Positions 43,519-54,128 of a DNA stretch of 64,000 bases are shown here, in pieces (the stretch's first letter is position 1; each line of letters begins with the position of its first letter). Location: the NCBI GenBank assembly GCA_033032865.1, contig JAWHQI010000121.1, forward strand, positions 3,968,001-4,032,000, read 5' to 3'. A model generated the notes under the pieces. That model ran no database searches, was not told the origin of the DNA, and saw nothing but the letters and a program-made list of their open reading frames with translations. This DNA is from Dactylorhiza incarnata (lineage: Eukaryota; Streptophyta; Magnoliopsida; Asparagales; Orchidaceae). A program made the translations under genes and the position numbers.

Positions 43519-46388
43519 ATGGCGATTTCTCAGGCTGCTCTCCACTCAATGAAGTTTGACGCAGGATTCGACATCGACATGAACTCATTTGCTCAGTCCG
43601 ACAAGATTTTCAAAGACATTCTTCAACTCTTTGAGGACCAGCAGTTAAAGAAGTTCATGTCGACCAGGATTAAACTGAAAATTGCAGAGATAAAGGAATG
43701 GGCTTTCACAGCCAAGGCTGAAGATGAAAACTAAACAGGGACCATCTCAGGACATCAGGTTTCGCTTACCCCATCAATTCTGACTGATGTTTTTGGATTT
43801 ATTAATGGGGATGACGACTTAGAACTGAGTTCTGATGTTTTTGCTGAAGCATTGACTAGAATGGATTTTTCTGGAAACCCTAGTCATCTACTTAAGAAAA
43901 ACTTGTCCTTGGAATACAAGTTTCTGTCTGACCTAGTTGGGAAGATCCTGTTAGGAAAAAACACAGGTCATGACTACATCAGCAGGCACCAATTTAAGCT
44001 AATGGTGTCCTTGATGGAAAAGAAGAAGGTCAACTGGGGGTCAATCTTGTTTGAGTTGATACAGAAGAAAATCTTTAAGGAGAATGTCTCCTTTGGAAGA
44101 ATTATAGGCATCCTTCTGCAGGAAAGGCATCCAGGCCTTCTGGTCTCACCCAAGGTAACAATTAATGCAAGCAAGAGGCTGACCTCATCACTCTTTGCTA
44201 AATGGGATAGGGTGATTCCAAAGAAGAACCCAGGAACAGAAAATTCAAAGAAAGCTTCTGAAGGCACTAGGACTGATGCAGTCACTCCTTCAACCCTTCA
44301 AGAAGCTCCCTCTTCATCTATTCCTTCCCCTCATTCTTCTCCACCTGCCCAAAATCTGTCCCCTGAACAAACTCCAACTCAAACTCCACATCCTCCTACA
44401 ATCTCAATTGATATCCCACCTCCATCATTTGATCTACTTTCCTCCTCTCCTCCATCTCCACTACAAATTGATACTCATTACTCATCTCCACATCCATCTC
44501 CTATCCATGATGAACATCCCTCACCCAATCATCAATCTAGTCCAATTCAATCAGCCATTCCACCACATACTGCAAATGTCACCAATATCTCTATACCACT
44601 TTCCATTCCATCCTCCTCTCAACCATCTTCATCTAATCCACCAGATCTCGTTTATATAAATTTTTCTTCTATTGTTGATCCAGTTCTTGATCATATTCTA
44701 CCAAAAATAGGATCTCTCCTGGATGCAAAACTTGCTCCAGTTCTCTCAGCTATTGCTGAACTATCTTCCAAACTATCTTATATTTCATCCTCTTCTGCTG
44801 TCCCTTCTTCTAGGGGCCTAGATTCAGGCCTCCCTGAACCTAGGCAGGGGAGTTGTCTAATGAAGAAGCTCCAGCTCCAGAAGCAGAAATAGTAGAAGCA
44901 CCTCAAGCAGCAGAAGTCCAAGCAGCAAGTTCTGAAATAATATCAAGTCAAGTTGGATCAATTAATTCATTTATAGCTTCTGATACAGATATGACAGATT
45001 CCTTCATGGTATCAGATATACAGGTTATAGAAGAAGTAAACAATATCTTCATTAATCCATCCTGTGATTTGTATAGTTTATTATCACAATTTGATATTAA
45101 TTATACATCAAGGATTTCATCAAAAGTATATGCAAAGGATCTATCAAAGGCCTTGATATGCCTTCCTAAGAAGACTCATTCTTCCATCATAGAAAAATTC
45201 ATCTCATCCATTCCCTCAATTACTGATCAAGACATTCAGATGAAGGATACTTCTCCAGAAGATGAACATGATCTTGTAGAATTTCTAAATGATACAGAAA
45301 ATCTCATTACTCCTCCAGATTCAGCAGTTTCAAAGATTGCTTCCTCTCCTCCAACCTTTTTATGGAATGAGGAACCAATGCCATCTTTTGAGGAGATTTA
45401 GGATGATCAAGATACAACTATTGATAAAGCTGAAGAGCAAAGATCAAAAGCTTATGAAATGATTGATGATCTATATGATCAACCAGTTTCATCCACTGAT
45501 GATGATGATGATGATGATGAAGATGATGACAGTGATTCTAATAACACATCATCCAAAAAGAGAAAGAAAAGGAAAGATAAGACAAAGGTTGCTCCTAAGT
45601 CTCCCAACCCAAAGAATGACATTCCTTTCTACATTCTTCACAACATTCCCCTTAATAAAGATACCCCACACTGGATGAGATACTCCAGAAATGAGAATAA
45701 CAAGAAAAAGAAATTCAAGAAGACTGGTTATTATTCTGATAAGCCAGTCAGGCAATATCCTCCTCCACCACCTCCTACAGCAGCTGGTGCAGCAGGTTCA
45801 TCAGGAACAACTTCCTCTCAGCAGCAGAGCCCTCAATAATCAAGGAGACCTGGTAGTTCCAATGTATCTCAGGTATCTGGATCAGCCAGTGCTCCTCCTT
45901 CTAAGCAGTCAGCAGCTATTCCTCAAGAAGAACCAGTTGATACATCTTCTCAAATCCCCTCAGATTACAAGCTTTATATTTCTGATGGATCTCTTCACAA
46001 AGAAAGAGAGCTCCAAAAGACTCCTCAAGAGCAATAAGACCCTTCAGAATACATTTATTATGCTCCAGATCCTGAGGAAGAGAAAACTTCTAGGATAGCA
46101 AGACTGAAAGAAACAATTGCAGCTGCCCAGATTAACAAGGCAAAAGAAGAAGGCAGAGATTTCTCAAATATATCAACCATGTCAGAATTCGGAAGGGAAG
46201 AGCTTGATAAGCACAAGTCCAAGAAAGCCTTCAAAGTTGAAGAATATATTGACAAACACCTAAGAGCATTTGTGCCTCATGTCAAAGAACAGAAAATCAT
46301 TGGAGCTCAAGATCTTTATATTAGCAAAAAGAAGTTTGAAGATCCCAAAAGACAAATAATCTTCAAACCTCCATCTGCAAAGAAATAA
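43519..46388 (+). pseudogene. Third (env-like position) ORF of element D
   Basis: The ORF starts MAISQAALHSMKFDAGFDI. Up to about 44220 it resembles the so-called putative plant transposon protein domain found in third ORFs of SIRE-type elements (LSLEYKFLSDLVGKILL, KLMVSLMEKKKVNWGSILFE, IGILLQERHPGL). Then follow a long Pro/Ser/Thr-rich segment (44280-44650), an acidic run of nine or more Asp (about 45500-45530), a Lys-rich basic patch (45555-45600) and a charged helical C-terminus (46060-46388). Breaks are TAA 43732, a frameshift near 44855, TAG 45399, TAA 45837 and a TAA near 46035. I see no signal peptide or convincing membrane segment, so envelope function is unproven. Confidence 0.7.
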
Positions 46389-46584
46389 AAAGGTTTCTGA
46401 ACTAATCTTCTTGTTTGTTTGTTAAATTTTACTTTGATGTAACACTATTGAAACTCAGAGCACTCTACTTCATCTGATGAAATGAATTCTCATTATGTCA
46501 GATCCATTATATGCTTTGTTGTTTTCTTTTTGTTTGTTTATTGTTGTTTTTTTTTTGTTTATTGTAAATAGTATCCTAACCCAA
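46389..46584 (+). other. 3' untranslated stretch of element D
   Basis: T-rich DNA with repeated TTGTTTG, between the third ORF and the PPT. Confidence 0.5.
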
Positions 46585-46596
46585 ATAGGGGGAGAT
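46585..46596 (+). promoter_or_regulatory. Polypurine tract of element D
   Basis: AATAGGGGGAGAT directly precedes the 3' LTR start TGTTGGAACAACCC. Confidence 0.8.
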
Positions 46597-46795
46597 TGTT
46601 GGAACAACCCTATTATTGATTTGGGCTAGGTTCACTATCTTGTTAATTAGGATTTTTATTGACCCCATTGTATAGTCTAAGGGTCAAAAACTTAGGCTGA
46701 TAGATTGATTAAAAATTAGGACAATCTTAATTTCTCAAGTGCTCGACAAATGTCGTTTGGCGCTCGACAAATGGCGACCTGCGTTCGATAAAATT
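46597..46795 (+). repeat. 3' LTR of element D, left part
   Basis: It matches 36227 onward closely and is broken at 46795 by element E inside the TCGACAAA cluster. AAATT at 46791-46795 is the left target duplication. Confidence 0.9.
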
Positions 46796-47918
46796 TGTTG
46801 GAACATGGTCTTCCGCATCTCCTAAGTTTGAGAATAACAAATCCTATGTGTATTTGATCTTGTGTGTTCAAGTGTGCAGGTTTACTAGGTCCACATGACT
46901 CAAGGAGAACACATGATGACTGCCCCCAAATTTGAGGCCGAAATTCAAAGTCACCCACTAGCGCCGGCGGTAGCGATAGCGCCCGGCGCTAGCATTGATT
47001 TGCGCGATTCCGGCAGCTTGTTTAGAAAAGGCTAGCGCCCGGCGATAGCAGATAGCGTCGGCGGTAGCGGAGCGCACAGAAGGAATAGAGCAAGGGGTTG
47101 CCGCGGATTGGAGATTCTGCCGCGCAAAATGTTTCTTAATCCGGGCTAGCGCCGGCGGTAGCGCTAGCGCCGGCGGTAGCGCGTGGGCTATAAAATGACC
47201 CCCTCTCCTCCTGATTTCGACACACCTATCATATACACCTTAGAGGGAGAGAGTGCTCGAATTGCAGAGGCCTTCTTTGGCCGAAATTTGAAGTCGTAGC
47301 GAAGCGCTGCCAACTTCTGAAGGAGAATTCCATCACGCCAATTCCAATCGAAGTCCGCCTCAACAAACGCTGATTCTACAGCGGATCTTCATCTCCTACA
47401 TCAGAAGTTCATCTATAGGGAGTTTTAATTATTATTGTCTTCTTATTTCATCTTTAATCTTGTAAACGGTTCGTTAATTCGCCTCATGTTGGCGACTAGG
47501 TCTGGGTTAGACTTAGGGGGTAATTCACCTCGTGTTGGCGACTAGGTCTAGGGAGTAGATCTAGGGGGTGCTCGAGGCCTTTCTGGGGATAGATTGGCTA
47601 GAGCGGCTTGAGGCCGAATCCAGGGGGGATAAGGCTAGGGCCACCGGTTCGTGGGGAAGCGAGTCGGGATAGAAAACCAAAAGGTTTCTTTTCTATTTAG
47701 CTTTGATTTCTAGCTTTCATAAGAGATCAAGTTTTATAATCATGTCTCTCAAGTTAATAAAATCTTGTCTCTATTTTTACTTTACTTGATTGTCTTGATC
47801 CTCTTTATTATCATATTCAAAGCTTTTTCTAAAATAATCAAAATAGTTTTAAAATCTTTAAAACCCTTATTCACCCCCCCCCCCCCCCCCCCCTCTAAGG
47901 GCGCCTACCGATCCAACA
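46796..47918 (+). repeat. 5' LTR of element E
   Basis: The LTR is 1,123 bp, with the TATA box TATAAAAT at 47189-47196. It has 20 C at 47874-47893 inside the TATTCACC...CTCTAAGGGCGCC end motif. It is 24 bases longer than the 3' LTR: one extra 18-bp palindrome unit and six extra C. Confidence 0.93.
46958..47183 (+). promoter_or_regulatory. CTAGCGCCGGCGGTAGCG array in the U3 of element E
   Basis: Five or six copies of the near-palindromic CTAGCGCCGGCGGTAGCG or CTAGCGCCCGGCG lie in the 230 bases before the TATA box, the last two in tandem. The 3' LTR has one tandem unit fewer (53187-53394). The motif recurs inside the element at 50201-50239. Confidence 0.75.
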
Positions 47919-47920
47919 AG

Positions 47921-47932
47921 TGGTATCAGAGC
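47921..47932 (+). promoter_or_regulatory. Primer binding site, initiator tRNA-Met (element E)
   Basis: TGGTATCAGAGC, two bases after the LTR, as in element F. Confidence 0.9.
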
Positions 47933-47966
47933 GGTTTTATTCCAATCGGCTTAACAACCGGGAATA

Positions 47967-49550
47967 ATGGCATCTCATGATCTCGCTTCTACTTGTAGGG
48001 TAAATTTTTGTGAAGAAGAAAAATCACTTGCACCACCTTTATTTGAAGGGACAAATTATAAAGGATGGAAAATCTTAATTGAAAATTTTATTAAAACTTT
48101 AGACATCGAAGTTTGGAATTTAGCAATAGCAAGACCTGCAAATGAATCAAATAAAAAAGAACTTCAATTAAATGCAAAAGCTAAACATTATTTATTTTGC
48201 GGTCTATCCAATGAAATTTTCAAACTAATATATTGCTTTTCAAGTGCTTATAAAGTATGGCGATTTCTTGAAGAAATGTATGATTCTCCTTCTACAGGTA
48301 TGGAACAATCACAAGAACCGGAGAATATGCAAGCGTGCACTAGTCTTCAAGAAAGCTCATCTCTTGACGAATCAATGGAGCACACCTCAAATGAAAAAGA
48401 AGAAGAAGTACTGTCTTCGGAAGAGGAGTTGCAAAAAGATGTAATATGTTCAAATCGTGCCTCTCCCGAAAGCAATGTAAAGAAATCTAATCCCATCTTT
48501 TGCACTTCTATTTCTTCATTACAAGTACTTCAAACTACAAATCGCAAAATTAAGAAATTAAAAAGGGCTAATAAATATTTGCGTATAGAAAATAAAAATT
48601 TAAAAGGAAAACTTAATGAAGAATCAAATTCTAATTTATCTAGTTCTACGCATAGCTCCGTAGTTGAAAACATTATACCTTGTGTAGAATATAATGATAT
48701 TAAAGAAAAATTTAAGGAACTTGAAAAAGAAATTATTTTTATAAAAGAACAAAATGAGAAATTATGTTTAGAAAATTTATCTTTGATAAATGATTGTGCT
48801 AAGTGTAAAGAATATAAAATTGAAATTAAAGAGATGGACGAAACATTTGATGAATATAGGGATAAATATGAAAAACATATTGAATCAATTGCTACCACTC
48901 TCAAAAATAGCACAATCGCTTATAATAAAGCTAGACATAATTTAAAAACTAAGAATGATGAATTAGAGACTAAAATTATCTTGCTTAAGAAAATCCTAAA
49001 GAAAAATTCTCAATATCAAGCAAACTTCAAAAGCAAGTTAAATATGAATTTTCATAATATATCTAAACCTAACAAAGGAGATGAAAAATATCAAAATGAA
49101 ATTTTAAAACATTATCATCATCATCAATCATTTCCCAACTTAAATTTAAATGCAAATAAATTTCCGATAAATAATGCGTTACAAAATCACAATGGAAATT
49201 TAATAAACAAAAATAATATTAAACCAATATTTGAATGGAGACCAAAAAGTAAAAATGAAACCTTAAATACAAGGATCCATTCATCACAATCTTTTCCCAA
49301 CTTAAATTCAAATGAAAACAAATTTCCATTATATAATAAATTCAAGAGTAATGATTATGGAAATTTGAAAAACAAAAATAACATTTTTTCATGGTACGAA
49401 TGGAAACCCATACTTAAGAATGACGCATTAATGTCAAACGAAAGGGCCCATTCAAACATATCTCCCTGGAAGAAAACTCGATGCATTTGGGTACCCAAAG
49501 GAACCGTCATTGTCGGTCCTCTTTGGATACCTAAATCTCTTATTCATTAG
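47967..49550 (+). CDS. Gag-like protein of element E (527 aa, intact)
   Basis: The start MASHDLAS is 35 bases after the PBS, matching element F (MASRDLDF). Residues about 20-110 have a Copia gag domain (APPLFEGTNYKGWKILIENF, LNAKAKHYLFCGLSNEIFKL, AYKVWRFLEEMYD). Residues about 110-160 are Ser/Glu-rich. Two coiled-coil stretches lie near 190-225 and 245-360. The C-terminal part holds two diverged repeats of about 57 residues, each with QSFPNLN, NKFP, GNL..KNNI and EW(R/K)P..KN. It ends with RCIWVPKGTVIVGPLWIPK. There is no CCHC zinc knuckle, whereas F has two. No frame damage was seen. It probably assembles with, or competes with, an F-type Gag (inference). Confidence 0.88.
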   Translation: MASHDLASTCRVNFCEEEKSLAPPLFEGTNYKGWKILIENFIKTLDIEVWNLAIARPANESNKKELQLNAKAKHYLFCGLSNEIFKLIYCFSSAYKVWRFLEEMYDSPSTGMEQSQEPENMQACTSLQESSSLDESMEHTSNEKEEEVLSSEEELQKDVICSNRASPESNVKKSNPIFCTSISSLQVLQTTNRKIKKLKRANKYLRIENKNLKGKLNEESNSNLSSSTHSSVVENIIPCVEYNDIKEKFKELEKEIIFIKEQNEKLCLENLSLINDCAKCKEYKIEIKEMDETFDEYRDKYEKHIESIATTLKNSTIAYNKARHNLKTKNDELETKIILLKKILKKNSQYQANFKSKLNMNFHNISKPNKGDEKYQNEILKHYHHHQSFPNLNLNANKFPINNALQNHNGNLINKNNIKPIFEWRPKSKNETLNTRIHSSQSFPNLNSNENKFPLYNKFKSNDYGNLKNKNNIFSWYEWKPILKNDALMSNERAHSNISPWKKTRCIWVPKGTVIVGPLWIPKSLIH

Positions 49551-52500
49551 TATCCCATTATTTGCATGAAGTAGAAATCAGTTAAAAATGAAAAATCATT
49601 TCTCTACTTCATGATTTGCTTAAATTTCTTTTTGTTTATTTTTCTTTTTGTTTTTGAACTATCATGCTACGATCACTTTATATATCTTGTGACATGACTC
49701 TCATATAGTGATCTACTTATCCTTTTTGTTTTTACCGTCTAAATCCGTTGCCTTTTAAATATCTTGAATTATAAATTGTAAATTGAAGACCAATGAAATT
49801 ATTTTAAATGGATTTAAAAGGTGTATCTTCAGGGGTATTAGGCTAAATTTATAAAATGCTCAAGTTTTACTTAGGTAGTTAATATATTTGCATCATTTTC
49901 AATTACCCCAAGTATGTTTAATCATAATTATGTTTAAATCGAAATTGAAAAATTGCATGAATGATCATTTCCCTCATGCATATGTTGTGCAAAACTCAAT
50001 AATTAAGGTTTAATACATATGAAACTCTAATGAAGCCGAAACTCATGTACTAATTTTTAACTTTCGCAACTTTTTGCGATTTCTTCTCGTCTCATCACTT
50101 CATTAGACAGGCCTTACATTGCAAAAACATAATTAAGAAAAATCGGAAGCAAAATCAAAGAAAATCAAGGCAATACGATCAAAATAAGCACTCTCTGTGT
50201 GCTAGCGCAGGCGCTAGTACCTAACGCCGGCGCTAGCCCGTGTCCCCGATTTTCTGAAATTTTAAAATTCTAAAAAATGCTTAAAAATATATTAATCTGT
50301 ATGTACTATTCATTTTTGCAATTCGGCCTATAATTGAGTTTTGAAAAATCAAATACAAAATTATAAAAGCCAAATTACAAAAAATATGTTTTTTTCTTTT
50401 AACTCTTGTTTTTGCCATTTGCTTAAAGTTCATCTTATTGCAAAAATCAAATACAAAAATACAAAACAAAAACAAGTATTAAAAATTGTTATTATTGAAC
50501 TTAATTTGCGAAAGGGTGATTTGGGCTATCATTCCATCATATCACCTAGTACCGGGCGAACCTCTCACAGGGTAGTCCTCGGGAAGTCCAAGATCAATCT
50601 TATAAGTTCAAACCTTAAATATCAAAAATATTGTATGGACTTTATGGTCAATATCAAGCATGATTTGATATATTATTTAGAACCTCTATAATGTTACAAT
50701 TTCTTTTTCAAACTACTTTGAACATTGTCTTTACCATGCTTTGATTTATCTATTCCTATGTGCATCAATTATATTGTAAAGGTTGAGTGGAATCAAGCTT
50801 AGCATGCCTCTAAGTATGAGTAAATGGTTTATGTTAGATAATGATATTACTTCACTCACTTTTTGGCATTGTCTACATATGGTTTAACTTAAGAATGCTT
50901 GTGTATGTTTTGTAATTGTACAATATATTTAAATTGCACAAGTATCTTACCTACACTCCCTTCTTTTGCACTATGAAAAAGTTAAGAAAAGTGGTTATGG
51001 TTTTTCATAAATTCTATTGGTTTGCAAAACAAGTGTATTCGGAGAACTTTGTACAAAACAAAATCATAAAATAAATAACAAAGATAACTCCACCAAGCAC
51101 TACTTGAACCTCCTGATAAGTCTTAATGAGCATTGTGAGGTTGAGCACCTTGGAAAGAATAATAAAGTGTCTTGTGCAAACCATATTTTTCAAAATAAGA
51201 AAAACCACTTACTCTTAAGTACACCGGATCACAAATCTCAAAACATTAAAAATAAAATATGTGATCCCCCAAGCACTACTTTGCACCCTGATAAGTCCTA
51301 ATGAGCATTGTGTGTGCAAAGCACCTTGGTAGTTGTACATTTTTATTGTGCATTAAAGTGTGTGGAAGTAAAAATATTTGTGTTTTATTGTGCTCTTATT
51401 TTTGATTAAAACACTTGCATACTCTACTCAAAAATACACTTTTGTGCACATCATTATCTTCCATAACACTTCTTCTCATGAGTATTGGATCCTAATGCTA
51501 ATTCTAAACTACTCTTTATTTATGAAATGCACTAGATAACCTAGCATGCTTTCTACAATGTTTGGTATGTTTTGAAATTGTGAATTGAAATAACATTGTA
51601 GTAATCTCTTTGTGATAATATTATTTCATGCTTGGTTACCTTATTGTCAACTTTAATTGAAAAATGATTTACAAAAACATCTTCTTTTTGAACTTTAAAC
51701 TCATACATCTTTTTATGTATTATCATTGTTTACAATAAGGTGTTTCTTGTATTTCTACAAGTCTTCCGCATCATCATTACCATATAACTTTTACCTTGCG
51801 GTTTCATACTTATATCAAGTCTTAAATCTCATATGTTCTAAAAACAAGTAGTAGACTTGCTTGGTAAAATTTATATTGGTTTTTCTAACACGCATATCAT
51901 TTCTTATGCTAAAACTCTGATTTATTTCTTTATAAATCTTTATGTTAAACACTCCTCCAACAAGTGAAATATTGTCGTTAAAAACATCTTCTTATTATTG
52001 AATTTCAAATCATATTTTACTTTTGAGGATGGTGTTTCTTTATACCTTAACTCTTATCTTTATAAAGTTTGTTTTGAAACTCTAAAAAACATCTACTTTT
52101 TGAACTTAAACTCTTTTTATGATGTTTCTTTTTTCGAAATCTTCCGCAATGCTCAAACTCTGATTCCTTCATGAATAGCTAAGTGTAATAAAAATTCATA
52201 TGCTATGAAATTTCTCATTAAATTTAAATGCTTAAATGATTCCAATAATTATTATTCATGACTTCATTTCTCACCATAGCGGGGGCGTAGGGTTGTAGAC
52301 ATTAGATAACCTTATCTCTAGTCATGTCTTGTCCTTAACCGGGGAGGGTTCCAGTGGGGCCTTGCGAGGCACTGGGGGGAAAGAGTGTTAGGTTAAGTGT
52401 TTGTCTAGTGTTTGCATATGGGACTAACACCCCAACCTACGGCATGTTTGCAGCTCCTCATGTCCATTCGTCACTTAGTACGGGGCTAGGGTGTAGATAT

Positions 52501-53013
52501 ATTGTCTGGGTAGATAGATTATTTGGAAATCATTACCTTTTTTGCTTAAAACTCTTATATAAAGGGGAAATCATTCCTCTTGTTCAAACTAAAAACTCTG
52601 ATATATTTTATACAAAAATTATTCTAACTAGTGGCTCTAAAACTCCTTATTTTTTCCTTCTCACCAAAAAGCTCGATCATGCTTTATCTTATTATCAAAC
52701 TTTTCTGTGGTGCCTCCTAACCCACTTTTGCTAATAACAAAGGGGGAGAATTAACATGATAAAATGCAAAAGGGGGAGAATTAAAATATAATCCGCTATC
52801 AAAAACCCATCATGATTAACTAAAAATGATAGCTTACATTTTAGGAGAGCATTCACTTAGGGGGAGCATACATTTAGGGGAGCAAATTCTAAAATGCTAA
52901 AATCAATAATTATCCTAAGTCATCATTTTCACACACACACACACACAAATATGATTTCATCATGCTTATATATTAATGCTTTGTTTTATCATTAATGGAT
53001 TTGTTATTATCAA
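49551..53013 (+). other. Non-coding internal region of element E
   Basis: About 3.5 kb of AT-rich DNA without a credible ORF, where pol would be in an autonomous element. It holds a copy of the LTR palindromes (50201-50239), two diverged copies of a segment with AAGCACTACTT and GATAAGTC(T/C)TAATGAGCATTG (51090-51155 and 51270-51330), a CA repeat (about 52930-52947) and several PPT-like GGGGGAG motifs (52742, 52773, 52860). Confidence 0.6.
50201..50239 (+). repeat. Internal copy of the element E palindrome motif
   Basis: GCTAGCGCAGGCGCTAG, followed eight bases later by AACGCCGGCGCTAGC. The first has perfect 7-bp arms (CTAGCGC, GCGCTAG). They stand alone in AT-rich DNA. Confidence 0.75.
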
Positions 53014-53024
53014 AAGGGGGAGTT
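53014..53024 (+). promoter_or_regulatory. Polypurine tract of element E
   Basis: AAAGGGGGAGT directly precedes the 3' LTR at 53025. Confidence 0.82.
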
Positions 53025-54123
53025 TGTTGGAACATGGTCTTCCGCATCTCCTAAGTTTGAGAATAACCAATCCTATGTGTATTTGATCTTGTGTGTTCAA
53101 GTGTGCAGGTTTACTAGGTCCACATGACTCAAGGAGAACACATGATGACTGCCCCCAAATTTGAGGCCGAAATTCAAAGTCACCCACTAGCGCCGGCGGT
53201 AGCGATAGCGCCCGGCGCTAGCATTGATTTGCGCGATTCCGGCAGCTTGTTTAGAAAAGGCTAGCGCCCGGCGATAGCAGATAGCGCCGGCAGTAGCGGA
53301 GCGCACAGAAGGAATAGAGCAAGGGGTTGCCGCGGATTGGAGATTCTGCCGCGCAAAATGTTTCTTAATCCGGGCTAGCGCCGGCGGTAGCGCGTGGGCT
53401 ATAAAATGACCCCCTCTCCTCCTAATTTCGACACACCTATCATATACACCTTAGAGGGAGAGAGTGCTCGAATTGCAGAGGCCTTCTTTGGCCGAAATTT
53501 GAAGTCGTAGCGAAGCGCTGCCAACTTCTGAAGGAGAATTCCATCACGCCAATTCCAATCGAAGTCCGCCTCAACAAACGCTGATTCTACAGCGGATCTT
53601 CATCTCCTACATCAGAAGTTCATCTATAGGGAGTTTTAATTATTATTGTCTTTTTATTTCATCTTTAATCTTGTAAACGGTTCGTTAATTCGCCTCGTGT
53701 TGGAGACTAGGTCTGGGTTAGACTTAGGGGGTAATTCGCCTCGTGTTGGCGACTAGGTCTAGGGAGTAGATCTAGGGGGTGCTCGAGGCCTTTCTGGGGA
53801 TAGATTGTCTAGAGCGGCTTGAGGCCGAATCCAGGGGGGATAAGGCTAGGGCCACCGGTTCGTGGGGAAGCGAGTCGGGATAGAAAACCAAAATGTTTCT
53901 TTTCTATTTAGCTTTGATTTCTAGCTTTCATAAGAGATCAAGTTTTGTAATCATGTCTCTCAAGTTAATAAAATCTTGTCTCTATTTTTACTTTACTTGA
54001 TTGTCTTGATCCTCTTTATTATCATATTCAAAGCTTTTTCTAAAATAATCAAAATAGTTTTAAAATCTTTAAAACCCTTATTCACCCCCCCCCCCCCCTC
54101 TAAGGGCGCCTACCGATCCAACA
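53025..54123 (+). repeat. 3' LTR of element E
   Basis: The LTR is 1,099 bp, with TATA at 53400-53407, palindromes at 53187-53394 and 14 C at 54085-54098. It is followed by AAATT (54124-54128). Confidence 0.93.
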
Positions 54124-54128
54124 AAATT

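Larger units (their letters stand above)
46796..54123 (+). mobile_element. Element E: non-autonomous Copia-type element with an intact gag-like gene
   Basis: LTRs 46796-47918 and 53025-54123 (TGTTGGAACATGG...CGATCCAACA) with perfect AAATT duplications (46791-46795 and 54124-54128). The interior of about 5.1 kb has a Met-type PBS, one uninterrupted 527-codon gag-like ORF, about 3.5 kb without coding potential and a PPT. No protease, integrase or RT. LTRs are almost identical, so it is the youngest or near-youngest insertion here. Its termini and gag start closely match element F, a plausible helper family. Confidence 0.93.

Noticed and set aside
44276..44659. 127-codon ORF rich in His, Leu, Ile and Pro overlapping the third ORF of element D
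   Set aside because: It is a second frame of the Pro/Ser-rich low-complexity DNA and has no start context or domain.
52354..52734. 126-codon ORF near the 3' end of element E
   Set aside because: No pol or third-ORF motif could be recognised, the composition resembles the AT-rich non-coding DNA around it, and nothing supports expression.
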